Shown here one piece after another: positions 1-7,800 of a DNA stretch of 20,498 nucleotides. The notes beneath the pieces were generated by a model that worked only from the letters and a program-made list of their open reading frames with translations, searched no databases and was not told where the DNA came from. The translations under genes and the position numbers were made by a program. The number at the start of each line of letters is the position of its first letter. The first letter of the stretch is position 1. This DNA is from Lachnospiraceae bacterium. Its GTDB lineage: Bacteria; Bacillota; Clostridia; Lachnospirales; Lachnospiraceae. The stretch is taken from contig CAAHDV010000024.1 of the NCBI GenBank assembly GCA_900770535.1, positions 1 through 20,498 on the forward strand, given 5' to 3'.

Positions 1-76
1 CTACCGGCATCGCCTCATTCAGCTTCCTTGCACATGAAAATTTATCCTGCGTGTAATGGATCGGTAATTATCGTGG

Positions 77-82
77 ATTATA
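77..82 (-). promoter_or_regulatory. Possible -10 box downstream of comF
   Basis: On the minus strand these bases read TATAAT, a perfect -10 hexamer, in the AT-richer stretch after the comF stop. No acceptable -35 hexamer lies 16-18 nt upstream and there is no TGn extension. The short reading frames that begin between here and position 1 all stop quickly, so any gene it serves starts outside the window. In related genomes comF is often followed by the ribosome hibernation factor gene and secA, so a promoter here would make sense, but that is inference. Confidence 0.25.
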
Positions 83-140
83 CTAGATTTCCAACAGATT
101 CCCGGTGCTTTTCTGATGGATTTCAGGCGATTTTCCCTGG

Positions 141-926
141 TCATAGGCCACCGCCGATACAGATGGAAACGAAATAAACCTGACGCACTCCGGCTGCTTT
201 TAAAACCCTGGTGCAGGCTTCTATGGTGCTGCCGGTAGTGTAGATGTCATCTATAAGAATGACTGTCTGCGGAAGTTCCGGGGCTGTGCCCGCTGCCCAG
301 CCCGGCAGATTCCGGCTGTCTGGTTTTCCCGGCGCCGGTTCCCATCGAAATTCCGCTGCCACTGCGAATGCATGGCGCAGGTTCCGCAGGCGTTCGTCCG
401 GGCCGAGTTCTTTCTGCGGTGCTGTCTTTCTGGTCCGGACCAGCAGGCGCTCGTTTACCAAAAGTCCGGTCAGCCGCCCCAGGCGCACTGCCAGCTCCCC
501 GGCCTGGTTAAAGCCACGGCTCCGCAGTCTTGCCGGATGGACGGGCACCGGCACCAGCACCGCGTCTTTACGGTGCTTAAAGAAATAGCCGTACCGCCGC
601 GCAATGGCCACCGCGTAAAAATCCAGATATTCCCGGCGGTTTTTGTACTTGACCGCTGCCATGGATTTCTGCGCCACAGTATCATAGCGGATTAAAGCCA
701 CGCCGGACTCAAAGCTGCGCTGTCGCCGCTGACAGTCCGGGCAGTATTCCGCCCGGTCACTGATCAGCTCCGCCCCGCACTTTTTGCAGGACGGCTGGCG
801 AATAAAGTGGAGCTTTGGCATACAATCCGGACAGATGAGCGCACCCTCCGGCAGTACAATCCGGCTGCATACCGGGCATCGTCGGGGAAAGAGCAGGCTG
901 ACCAGGCATTCCCGCAGCACTCCCAA
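141..926 (-). CDS. comF: ComF family protein (competence-associated PRTase-fold protein)
   Basis: Cytoplasmic protein of the ComF/ComFC family, linked in competent Firmicutes to handling incoming single-stranded DNA; its biochemical reaction is not settled. The N-terminus carries four CxxC pairs (residues about 17-20, 32-35, 47-50, 62-65), consistent with a zinc-binding module. The C-terminal half is a type I phosphoribosyltransferase fold with the PRPP-loop signature VILIDDIYTTGSTIE at about 221-236. A stretch of about 25 residues rich in Pro, Gly and Trp (about 190-218) just before the PRPP loop looks like a loop insertion; at 261 residues the protein is a little long for the family. The start codon is TTG (924-926): no in-frame ATG or GTG lies between the recD2 stop and this codon, and only a weak GGGG stretch serves as ribosome binding site. 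It follows recD2 by 62 nt with no terminator seen between, so the two are probably co-transcribed. Confidence 0.9.
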   Translation of the reverse strand: MGVLRECLVSLLFPRRCPVCSRIVLPEGALICPDCMPKLHFIRQPSCKKCGAELISDRAEYCPDCQRRQRSFESGVALIRYDTVAQKSMAAVKYKNRREYLDFYAVAIARRYGYFFKHRKDAVLVPVPVHPARLRSRGFNQAGELAVRLGRLTGLLVNERLLVRTRKTAPQKELGPDERLRNLRHAFAVAAEFRWEPAPGKPDSRNLPGWAAGTAPELPQTVILIDDIYTTGSTIEACTRVLKAAGVRQVYFVSICIGGGL

Positions 927-988
927 ACCAGATACCCCGTCCGGAGATACAGCTCCACCATTTGCTGTTTGATTTGTTATCTGATTTC

Positions 989-3367
989 TTACAGTTCGGA
1001 TCGCATAACCTCCTGAATCCGGATCTTCAATCCGGTGTAGCGGCGCTGTTCCACCTCATTGTCCACCATGGCCTGCAGCATCTCCGGAATTCCTACCAGA
1101 CAGACGCAGGCACGGGCACGGGTGACCGCCGTGTAAATCAAGTTTCTTGTCATCAGCATGCGAGGACCGGAGTAAACTGGAATGACAACAGCCGGATACT
1201 CACTTCCCTGGGACTTGTGAATGGTGATGGCATAGGCCAGCTCCAACTCTTCCAGCTGTTTAAAGCTGTAGTCCACCATCTTTCCCTCATCAAATTCTAC
1301 CGTCAGTTCTTCCGCAAAGGTGTTGATTTCACGGATGATACCGATATCTCCGTTGAACACTCCGGCTCCGGAATCTATCGGAATGCCGTAGCGGTTGCGG
1401 GTCTCCCACTCAATCTGATAGTTATTCTTGATCTGCATGACCTTATCCCCGACACGGTAGATGGTTCCGCCCACCTCTTTTTCCGGCTTGGATGGATCCT
1501 GGGGATTTAAGAAACTCTGCAGAATCGTGTTCAGGCGTTCCACGCCGAGCGCGCCCTTTCGCATGGGCGTCATGATCTGGATGTCGAACATATCCGCATG
1601 CACATAGTTTGGAAGCTTCTCCCGCACCAGCGTCAGCATGGCGCTGATGATGGCATCCGGCTGCTCCCGGCGGATAAAGAGGAAGTCTTTGCTGCGCTTG
1701 CCCAGCGGGATCCGCTCGCCATCGTTGATCTTATGGGCGTTCACGATAATATCGCTCTCCGCCGCCTGGCGGAAGATCCGGGTCAGCTGCACCACATTAA
1801 ATGCCTTGGACGCGATCAGATCCCGCAGGACATTGCCCGGTCCTACGCTTGGGAGCTGGTTGGTATCGCCCACCAGAATCAGACGGGTACCCGGATTCAC
1901 CGCACGAAGAAGCGCGTGCATCAGGTAAATGTCCACCATGGACATCTCATCAATGATGATGGCGTCCGCATCCAGAGGATTTTCCTCGTTGCGCTCAAAA
2001 TGCATGCCGGAAGTATCTTTATCATCAGAAGGAACGCCCGTCAGCTCCAAAAGCCGGTGAATGGTCCGGGCCTCGTAGCCGGTGGCTTCTGTCATACGCT
2101 TGGCCGCGCGGCCGGTGGGCGCCGCCAGAAGAATCTCCATCTCTTCCTGTTCAAAATAGCGGATGATGGTGTTGATGGTCGTTGTCTTACCGGTACCCGG
2201 TCCTCCAGTGATGATGAGAAGGCCGCTGTTGACCGCCTCAATGACTGCGCGGATCTGCAGCTCATCCGGCTCAATCTTCTCTTCCTCACAGATTTTCTCC
2301 AGTTTTTTGCGGATTTCCGCTTCCGGCTCGGAACCGCGCAAATTTAAGTCGTGGAGCATGCGGGCAGTGTTGAGTTCGGTGTAATAGTACTGGGAGGCGT
2401 AGACATGGCGAGAGACCGGAGCGCTGCCGGCAGTCTCAGATGCGCCATTTCCCATGTACTGCATCCATTCCGGGTCTGTCTCCTGCAATGCCGGAGCCGA
2501 CTCAGACACTGCGGTTTCAGAAATTCCAGATGACCGGTCTGCTTCTGACTCCGGCACCTTCTCCTCATTCACCTTCACCACGATCTTCTTTTCCATCTGC
2601 AGATCCGTCAGATGCTTTTCCATCACAGACGGATCCACATGCAAAAGCTCGGAAGCCGATGCCAGCAGCTCCTCCTGAGGCAGATAAGTATGCCCGTTTG
2701 CCACAGACTGCAGCAGTGTGTAGTAAATACCGCTGCGGATGCGGAAATCGGAATCCGTGAAAATGCCTACCTTCTGGGCAATCTCATCGGCCATCTTAAA
2801 TCCCACGCCCTGAATGTCATCGGCCAGCCGGTACGGATTTTCCTTGATGATGCCATACATGCGGGGACCGTACTCGTTGTAGATTTTTAAAGCCAGACTC
2901 ATGGAAATGCCGTAATCCTGCAGAAACATCATGGCCTGACGCATCTCTTTTTTGGATTCCATCTGCTCGGAGATGGCCCGTGCCATTTTCTCGCTGATGC
3001 CTTTCACCTCAGCCAGGCGCTCTGGCTCTTCCTCGATGATGCGAAAGGTATCTGCCTTGAACCGGCGCACGATGCGCGCTGCCAGCGCGGTTCCCACGCC
3101 GCGGATGGCGCCGGAGCCCAGATAGCGCTCCATGGAGGCCGTATCCTCCGGTGCTTTCAGCTCGTAGGATTCCACCTGGATCTGGTCGCCGTAAACAGGA
3201 TGCTCCACATCACGTCCGGTGGCCTCAATAAAGTCTCCCTCACTGATATAAGGAAAGGTTCCCACCAGCACATAATCCAGGCCATCCGCGCTGACGTTCA
3301 GGATGGAGTAGCCATTCTCCTCATTGCGATATTTGATTTTCTCCACGTATCCACTTACTGTTGCCAT
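989..3367 (-). CDS. recD2: RecD2-type ATP-dependent DNA helicase (SF1B, YrrC-like)
   Basis: Cytoplasmic 5'-3' DNA helicase of the RecD2 family, acting in DNA repair and replication-fork maintenance without RecBC. Order of parts in the 792-residue product: an N-terminal OB-like domain (about 1-75), helix-hairpin-helix segments (the LGSGAIRGVGTALAARI region at about 82-103 and following), then the helicase core. Walker A is GGPGTGKTTT near 390, Walker B IIIDEMSMVD near 470, motif III GDTNQLPSVGPG near 500, an FRQA arginine motif near 535, TIHKSQGSEYP near 715 and YTAVTRAR near 750. A Ser/Glu/Ala-rich low-complexity stretch (about 270-325) separates the N-terminal part from the core and is probably a flexible linker. 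I chose the ATG at 3365-3367 because GGAG sits 9 nt upstream and the protein then starts with the family-typical MATVSGYVEKI; the longer open frame would run back through the terminator hairpin. Confidence 0.96.
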   Translation of the reverse strand: MATVSGYVEKIKYRNEENGYSILNVSADGLDYVLVGTFPYISEGDFIEATGRDVEHPVYGDQIQVESYELKAPEDTASMERYLGSGAIRGVGTALAARIVRRFKADTFRIIEEEPERLAEVKGISEKMARAISEQMESKKEMRQAMMFLQDYGISMSLALKIYNEYGPRMYGIIKENPYRLADDIQGVGFKMADEIAQKVGIFTDSDFRIRSGIYYTLLQSVANGHTYLPQEELLASASELLHVDPSVMEKHLTDLQMEKKIVVKVNEEKVPESEADRSSGISETAVSESAPALQETDPEWMQYMGNGASETAGSAPVSRHVYASQYYYTELNTARMLHDLNLRGSEPEAEIRKKLEKICEEEKIEPDELQIRAVIEAVNSGLLIITGGPGTGKTTTINTIIRYFEQEEMEILLAAPTGRAAKRMTEATGYEARTIHRLLELTGVPSDDKDTSGMHFERNEENPLDADAIIIDEMSMVDIYLMHALLRAVNPGTRLILVGDTNQLPSVGPGNVLRDLIASKAFNVVQLTRIFRQAAESDIIVNAHKINDGERIPLGKRSKDFLFIRREQPDAIISAMLTLVREKLPNYVHADMFDIQIMTPMRKGALGVERLNTILQSFLNPQDPSKPEKEVGGTIYRVGDKVMQIKNNYQIEWETRNRYGIPIDSGAGVFNGDIGIIREINTFAEELTVEFDEGKMVDYSFKQLEELELAYAITIHKSQGSEYPAVVIPVYSGPRMLMTRNLIYTAVTRARACVCLVGIPEMLQAMVDNEVEQRRYTGLKIRIQEVMRSEL

Positions 3368-3383
3368 GTTTTGTATCTCCTGC

Positions 3384-3421
3384 GAAAAGAAAGGCCCCGC
3401 GTCCGCGATGGACACGAGACC
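3384..3421 (-). terminator. Intrinsic terminator after mreB, in front of recD2
   Basis: On the minus strand GGTCTCGTGTCC (3421-3410) pairs with GGACGCGGGGCC (3404-3393) around a 5-nt loop, giving a 12-bp stem that includes three G-U pairs. It is followed by TTTCTTTTC (3392-3384), a U-rich tract. It lies 31 nt after the mreB stop, and its tail ends only 16 nt before the recD2 start codon, next to the recD2 ribosome binding site. I see no promoter between hairpin and gene, so recD2 and comF probably depend on read-through or on a promoter inside mreB. Confidence 0.75.
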
Positions 3422-3452
3422 CCTTCTATTTCTATTTTCCAAACCGTCTGTT

Positions 3453-4460
3453 TTAGTTGAATTCCTGCTCTTTTTTGTCTCCGTGCTGGAACTCGATGAA
3501 CTTACCGGTTCCGATGGCCACTGCAGTCAGCGGATCTTCCGCTACCATGGTGGTAATGCCGGTTTTTTCCTCGATCAGCTGGTCAAGACCGTTTAACAGG
3601 GAACCACCGCCGGTCATCACGATGCCGCGGTCGAAGATATCTGCTGCCAGTTCCGGAGGCGTTCTCTCCAGAACGTTGTGAACGGCATCTACGATCTGCA
3701 TAGCCGGCTCGCGCAGTGCCTCCAGAGTCTCCTCGGAAGTAACCACGATGGTCTTCGGAAGTCCGGTTACCAGGTTACGGCCGCGTACTTCCATAGTCAG
3801 TACTTCCGGTCTGCGGTATGCGGTACCGATGTTGATCTTGATCTCCTCTGCGGTTCTCTCACCGATGAGCAGGTTGTGTTTCTTTCTCATGTAGCGGACT
3901 AAAGCTTCATCGAAGTCATCACCTGCGATCTTGATGGAGGTGCTTACTACGGTTCCGCCCAGGGAGATGACTGCGATATCTGCAGTACCTCCACCGATAT
4001 CTACGATCATGTTTCCGCATGCCTTAGAGATATCAATTCCTGCACCGATGGCTGCTGCTACCGGCTCCTCAATGATGGAGACCTCCCGCGCACCTGCCTG
4101 ATACGTAGCGTCCTCTACTGCCTTCTTCTCGACCTCGGTAGCGCCGCTCGGGATGCAGACTGCGATACGCGGCTTGCGCAGGGTTCTCTTGCCGACTGCT
4201 TTGTTGATGAAATATTTTAACATCTTCTCGGTAACGGTATAATCGGAAATAACGCCCTGACGCAGCGGTCTTACCGCGATGATATTACCCGGGGTTCTTC
4301 CGATCATCAGACGCGCTTCCTCGCCGATGGCCATGATTTTGTTGGAGTCACGGTCAATTGCTACTACGGAAGGCTCTTTGAGCACAACGCCTTTGCCTTT
4401 GATATACACCAAAATGCTCGCCGTACCTAAGTCGATTCCGATATCGTTGGATACTAACAT
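3453..4460 (-). CDS. mreB: Rod shape-determining protein MreB/Mbl
   Basis: Bacterial actin homologue that polymerises under the membrane and guides lateral cell-wall synthesis. The 335-residue product has the expected actin-fold nucleotide motifs: phosphate-1 DIGIDLGTASILVY at about 6-19, phosphate-2 DIGGGTADIAVISLGG at about 153-168, and the adenosine motif GIVMTGGGSLLNGL at about 276-290. Length is normal for the family. The ATG at 4458-4460 is chosen because a perfect AGGAGG lies 6 nt upstream and the protein then begins MLVSNDIGIDLG; the open frame that continues to 4526 would read through leader structures. No mreC or mreD follows; the next genes are recD2 and comF, so this is a stand-alone mreB copy, as with mbl-type paralogues. 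It has its own promoter and a structured leader of about 110 nt. Confidence 0.97.
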   Translation of the reverse strand: MLVSNDIGIDLGTASILVYIKGKGVVLKEPSVVAIDRDSNKIMAIGEEARLMIGRTPGNIIAVRPLRQGVISDYTVTEKMLKYFINKAVGKRTLRKPRIAVCIPSGATEVEKKAVEDATYQAGAREVSIIEEPVAAAIGAGIDISKACGNMIVDIGGGTADIAVISLGGTVVSTSIKIAGDDFDEALVRYMRKKHNLLIGERTAEEIKINIGTAYRRPEVLTMEVRGRNLVTGLPKTIVVTSEETLEALREPAMQIVDAVHNVLERTPPELAADIFDRGIVMTGGGSLLNGLDQLIEEKTGITTMVAEDPLTAVAIGTGKFIEFQHGDKKEQEFN

Positions 4461-4487
4461 AAATTTCCTCCTGATGTTTCTCGTTTC

Positions 4488-4514
4488 GCAACTGATTTGT
4501 ACCTTCTCAGTTAC
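4488..4514 (-). promoter_or_regulatory. mreB leader stem-loop, second copy of the 20383-20409 element
   Basis: Minus-strand RNA reads GTAACTGA, an 11-nt loop GAAGGTACAAA, then TCAGTTGC. The arms pair over 8 bp with one U-G wobble. The element ends 27 nt upstream of the mreB start codon. A sister element at 20383-20409 has the same arm length and loop length, the shared loop core GA-R-GGTAC, a nearly equal distance (30 nt) to its start codon, and a T-A to A-T change on both sides of the innermost pair. What it binds or does is unknown. There is no U-tract, so it is not a standard terminator. Confidence 0.55.
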
Positions 4515-4537
4515 CTGGTTTCCCACTTCTATTCATG

Positions 4538-4560
4538 AAAATGCGCAGAGAGCGCATTTT
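4538..4560 (-). promoter_or_regulatory. 5'-leader hairpin upstream of mreB
   Basis: AAAATGCGC and GCGCATTTT form a perfect 9-bp stem around a 5-nt loop. It lies just downstream of the predicted mreB transcription start, so it would be at the very 5' end of the mRNA. It could stabilise the 5' end or act in attenuation. On either strand it is followed by only a few T residues, so a terminator role is weak. Confidence 0.5.
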
Positions 4561-4577
4561 TCGTTCTAATCTCTTTT

Positions 4578-4606
4578 ATTATATACAATCCAGGAGGTTT
4601 TTGAAA
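4578..4606 (-). promoter_or_regulatory. mreB promoter (sigma-A type) with upstream A-tracts
   Basis: The minus strand has a perfect -10 TATAAT (4583-4578), and 17 nt upstream a weak -35 TTTCAA (4606-4601). Directly upstream of the -35 lie several A-tracts (about 4607-4643), which resemble an UP element and could compensate for the weak -35. Transcription would start near 4571, giving a leader of about 110 nt. A second, weaker candidate lies upstream: TTGTGA (4669-4664) and CATAAA (4646-4641) spaced by 17 nt. Confidence 0.6.
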
Positions 4607-4830
4607 GGGTTTTTTTATTTTTTATTATGTTTATATTTTTTTTATGGTGGCGACACAGTTTAGTCACAATTCTTTTTTATACTCTAAGTACATTATCCGA
4701 AAGGGTAATGGAACCTTTGTTTCAAGTGCAAACTTGAAATTACAAAGCTTTTTCATACTCATACCGGGCAGCCCGAAACTGCCCGGCCCCCCTAAAACAT
4801 TTTCTTTTATTTTGTATACCTACCATTCCC
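4607..4830. other. Non-coding gap with three stem-loops, no gene recognised
   Basis: No plausible coding sequence is seen on either strand. The AT-rich part (4607-4645) belongs to the mreB promoter region. Three compact stem-loops follow on the plus strand: 4691-4710 (8-bp stem with a GAAA tetraloop and one wobble pair), 4715-4747 (CTTTGT plus TTCAAGT pairing with their complements, a 4-nt GCAA loop and a 3-nt bulge) and 4764-4786 (CCGGGCAG with CTGCCCGG, 7-nt loop). A plus-strand TATACT (4678-4683) precedes them but has no good -35. They could belong to a small RNA or to the 3' region of the surface operon; I cannot decide. Confidence 0.45.
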
Positions 4831-4879
4831 AAAATCAAAGGGCGAAAAGGACTGCCAAACCTTTTCGCCCTTTGATTTT
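4831..4879 (-). terminator. Terminator of the surface operon (20-bp perfect inverted repeat)
   Basis: Arms 4831-4850 and 4860-4879 are perfectly complementary over 20 bp, with a 9-nt loop. The element begins one base after the stop codon of the giant gene. On the minus strand the descending arm ends in TTTGATTTT, which supplies the U-rich end. The plus strand downstream is also T-rich, but there the T-tract is the complement of lysine codons of the giant protein's tail. The stem could therefore work in both directions. Confidence 0.8.
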
Positions 4880-4880
4880 C

Positions 4881-7800
4881 TTATTTTTTCCATTTCTTTT
4901 TTCTGCGCCGGCCCCTGAAACCACCACAACATTTTGTGCCAGTTCCGGCCAGCCCCAGACCTGCTGCCGCCAAGATGAACAGTCCTGCAAAAAGCTGAGT
5001 CTGCCGTATATCTCCCATCTTCGGAAGACGCATCCGCCAGTGTCCGTCCGGCCCCAGATACAGCCAGCCCGTGCCGTCCGGCGAAGAAGGCTGATACCAG
5101 GCAAGAATTTTTCCAATGCGGAGCACCGGCTGAATTTCCGGCTCCGGGGTTTTGGGATTTTCGTGTCCGGAATCACCGGGTGTTTCTTCTGGTTTTTGCG
5201 GTTCCGGCGGCTTTGGTTTTGGCGTATCCGGCTCCGGTTTCTCCGGTTCGGGAGTATCCGGGCCGGGCGGTTCCGGCTCCGGGGTTTTTCGGTCTGTCAC
5301 GGTAATCTGATACTGCGCCTGCCCGTTCCACGGATATGATACCACACCGGTATCCGGCGCAAACTGCCAGCAAAACACCTCCGGGTTACGTTCGTAACCA
5401 GACGGTGCCTCAATCTCCCGCAGTTCATACCAAAATGGACAGATGGCTCCGTTTTCCAGCACCTCTCCCACCGGAAGATCTGTTTTTTCCGCAGGTGCCG
5501 TGAGCCGCACTGAAAAAACAGGCTGCGCCATGTCCGGCCCTCCCGGAGCTTTCCCGTATGACATCCCTGTGCATCGGTTCTGCTCCGCTTCCGAATATGC
5601 TGCCAGTTCAAACACAGCGCCATCCAATGGACTTCCCGCAGAATCCGTCTTTTTCAGTATCAGCTTTCCTGTCACCGGCCGGTCATTCACACGCAGGATC
5701 CGGATCTCCGGCTGCCACTCATAAACGATCTGTACCGGCTCAAATGTTGTGTAATAGGCCGGACTTTCCTGCTCTGCCAGCCAGTAGATTCCATCCGGCA
5801 GACGCCGGATCCGGTGCGGCTTTAAATCTCCCGCTGCATAGCCCTGGGGAATTCTGCGGTTGATGGCATCCAGCTCTGTATAGCGGCCATCACTGCCGCT
5901 CACCCAGGAGTCAAAGAGATAACGGCTGCTTCGGGTCAGCCCTCCTTCCTCGTCGGCCCGGTAGAGTGCCAGTCTGGCACCGGCCAGTTCTTTGCTTCCA
6001 TTTTCATAAACTTTGGAGATAAGAAGCGTTCCTTCCTCATTTTCCACCCGGTACAGCTGGACTTCTCCAGTATCCTTCACCGTAACCAGAACCGCTTTCG
6101 CACGGGCAAACCCAGGCGGTACTTCCGTTTCCACCAGCACATAGCTGGCACCGGCCGGCAGGTAGTCAAACCGCTGGCGGTTTTCCAGCGTCAGGTACGT
6201 GCAGGCATACGCATTTACCTTCGGAAGCTGCTGCCACTCAAACTGATACTCAAAACGGAAGAGATGATCTGCCAGCGGATCCTGCTCCTTCGTCACCCCG
6301 ATGCGGATGCGGGCTCCACCCTCTGTCCGGTATGTATAGACCGTCTGCTTCGAATCCTGTGGGTGCAGAAGCTCTTTCTGCCATTCCGACTCATACACTG
6401 CCCGGTACAGATCCGCTCCATCATTCCAGGCAACGCTGCTTCCCGGCTTTGCGCCATGTTCCAGATACATGGCTTCAAAAGCGGCAGGGAATTCCTGGTA
6501 TGTGGTGCCGTCATCGGTTGTCCAGTGCGCCACAGGTAAGTCTTCCACATAAAGTGGATGTCCGTTTTCATCCCGGCAGACTGCTCCCGACGCGTCCAGC
6601 TTTGCCGGATACAGCGTAAAACCGGCTCCTGCCACTGGCACTTCTCCATCCGCTCTGTCTTTCCCATTTTCCAGGCAGTATTTCTCCACCTCTACCCGGG
6701 TGTGGTCTTCCTTCATCTCAAATTTCTGCAGTTCCGGCCGGTCGGTTACCGTGACCGGTACCGGATCGTGGGAGACGAAACCGGAAGGGACCTGAATCTC
6801 TTTCCAGAGATAGCTTCCAACCGGAAGCTGCGTAATCCCGTGCGGGGTTTCCTCTGTGGTCCATTCCGCAATACACTCAGCAGGTTCTTCCTGCCGGCGT
6901 TCTGCAGCGTCCTGCTCTTTTTGCATTTTCCGCCCACGCAGTCCCGCAAAGCCACCTTCTGTTTTCCACAGTCCGAGCACTGCGCCTTTTACATATCCAC
7001 AATCAAACGCTGAGTTTTCCCCCGCTGTGGTCAGGCTGCCTGCAGCATCTCCAGACGGGTCTGAGCATCCATCAATTTTAGAAAATTCTGTTCTGGTCGG
7101 CTCATCGACCATGGCCACAGTCTGGATTTTGGCCGTCTCTTCCACAGCAATTCCTACAGGAAGTGCCTTTGCAAACCCTTCTGGTGCCTCAAGCTCTTCC
7201 ATAATGTAGGTTCCGGCGGCAACCCGCTCCAGAATCTCACCGCCGCCCTCTGTCATAACTGAAGTAAAGGGGTCATTGGGGTACTGTTCCGATGTAGTCC
7301 AGGTGTTTTCCATCACATAAGCTTCTCCGTTCCGGTGGAGAAGTGCCTGGTTTTCATCGATCTGCGCATTGTGTTCCTGCACGGCATAAGCGGCATGATT
7401 ATACGCCTCCAGATTGTCCGAATGCTGCGACCGCACAAAATCTCCGTTCCGGTCATAGAGCTCTGCTGCCTTATCATAAGCTTCCCGGCTCTGCTGATAA
7501 TAGGCCACCAGGCCGTGCCGGTCATATACCGGATCCATGCTCTTTTCAAAGCTTCCGTTATTGTCATCCAGAAGGGCCTCCTCATTCAGATTCCGTCCCT
7601 GCGCATTCCGGGAAAGTGTGGATTCCCTGTGGCTTTCCTCCCCCGCTTGTGACTTCCAGCTTCCGGTCAGATAAGCCTCCTCTCCGGCTCCGGCAAGCGC
7701 CGCGCGGAATGTCGTAATCTTATCGCGGGCAAGGATATTGCCGTAGCTGTCCCGGCGGATATTGACCGGCCACACAAGCACCTGCTTTTTCCCTGCTCCG

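Noticed and set aside
4764..4786. GC-rich hairpin CCGGGCAG/CTGCCCGG as an intrinsic terminator
   Set aside because: Neither strand has a proper T-tract directly after the stem, and the operon already has a stronger terminator at 4831-4879.
4644..5339. Plus-strand frame of 231 codons starting in the mreB upstream gap
   Set aside because: It runs through the stem-loops and the terminator into the antisense of the giant gene's tail; there is no ribosome binding site and no family resemblance.
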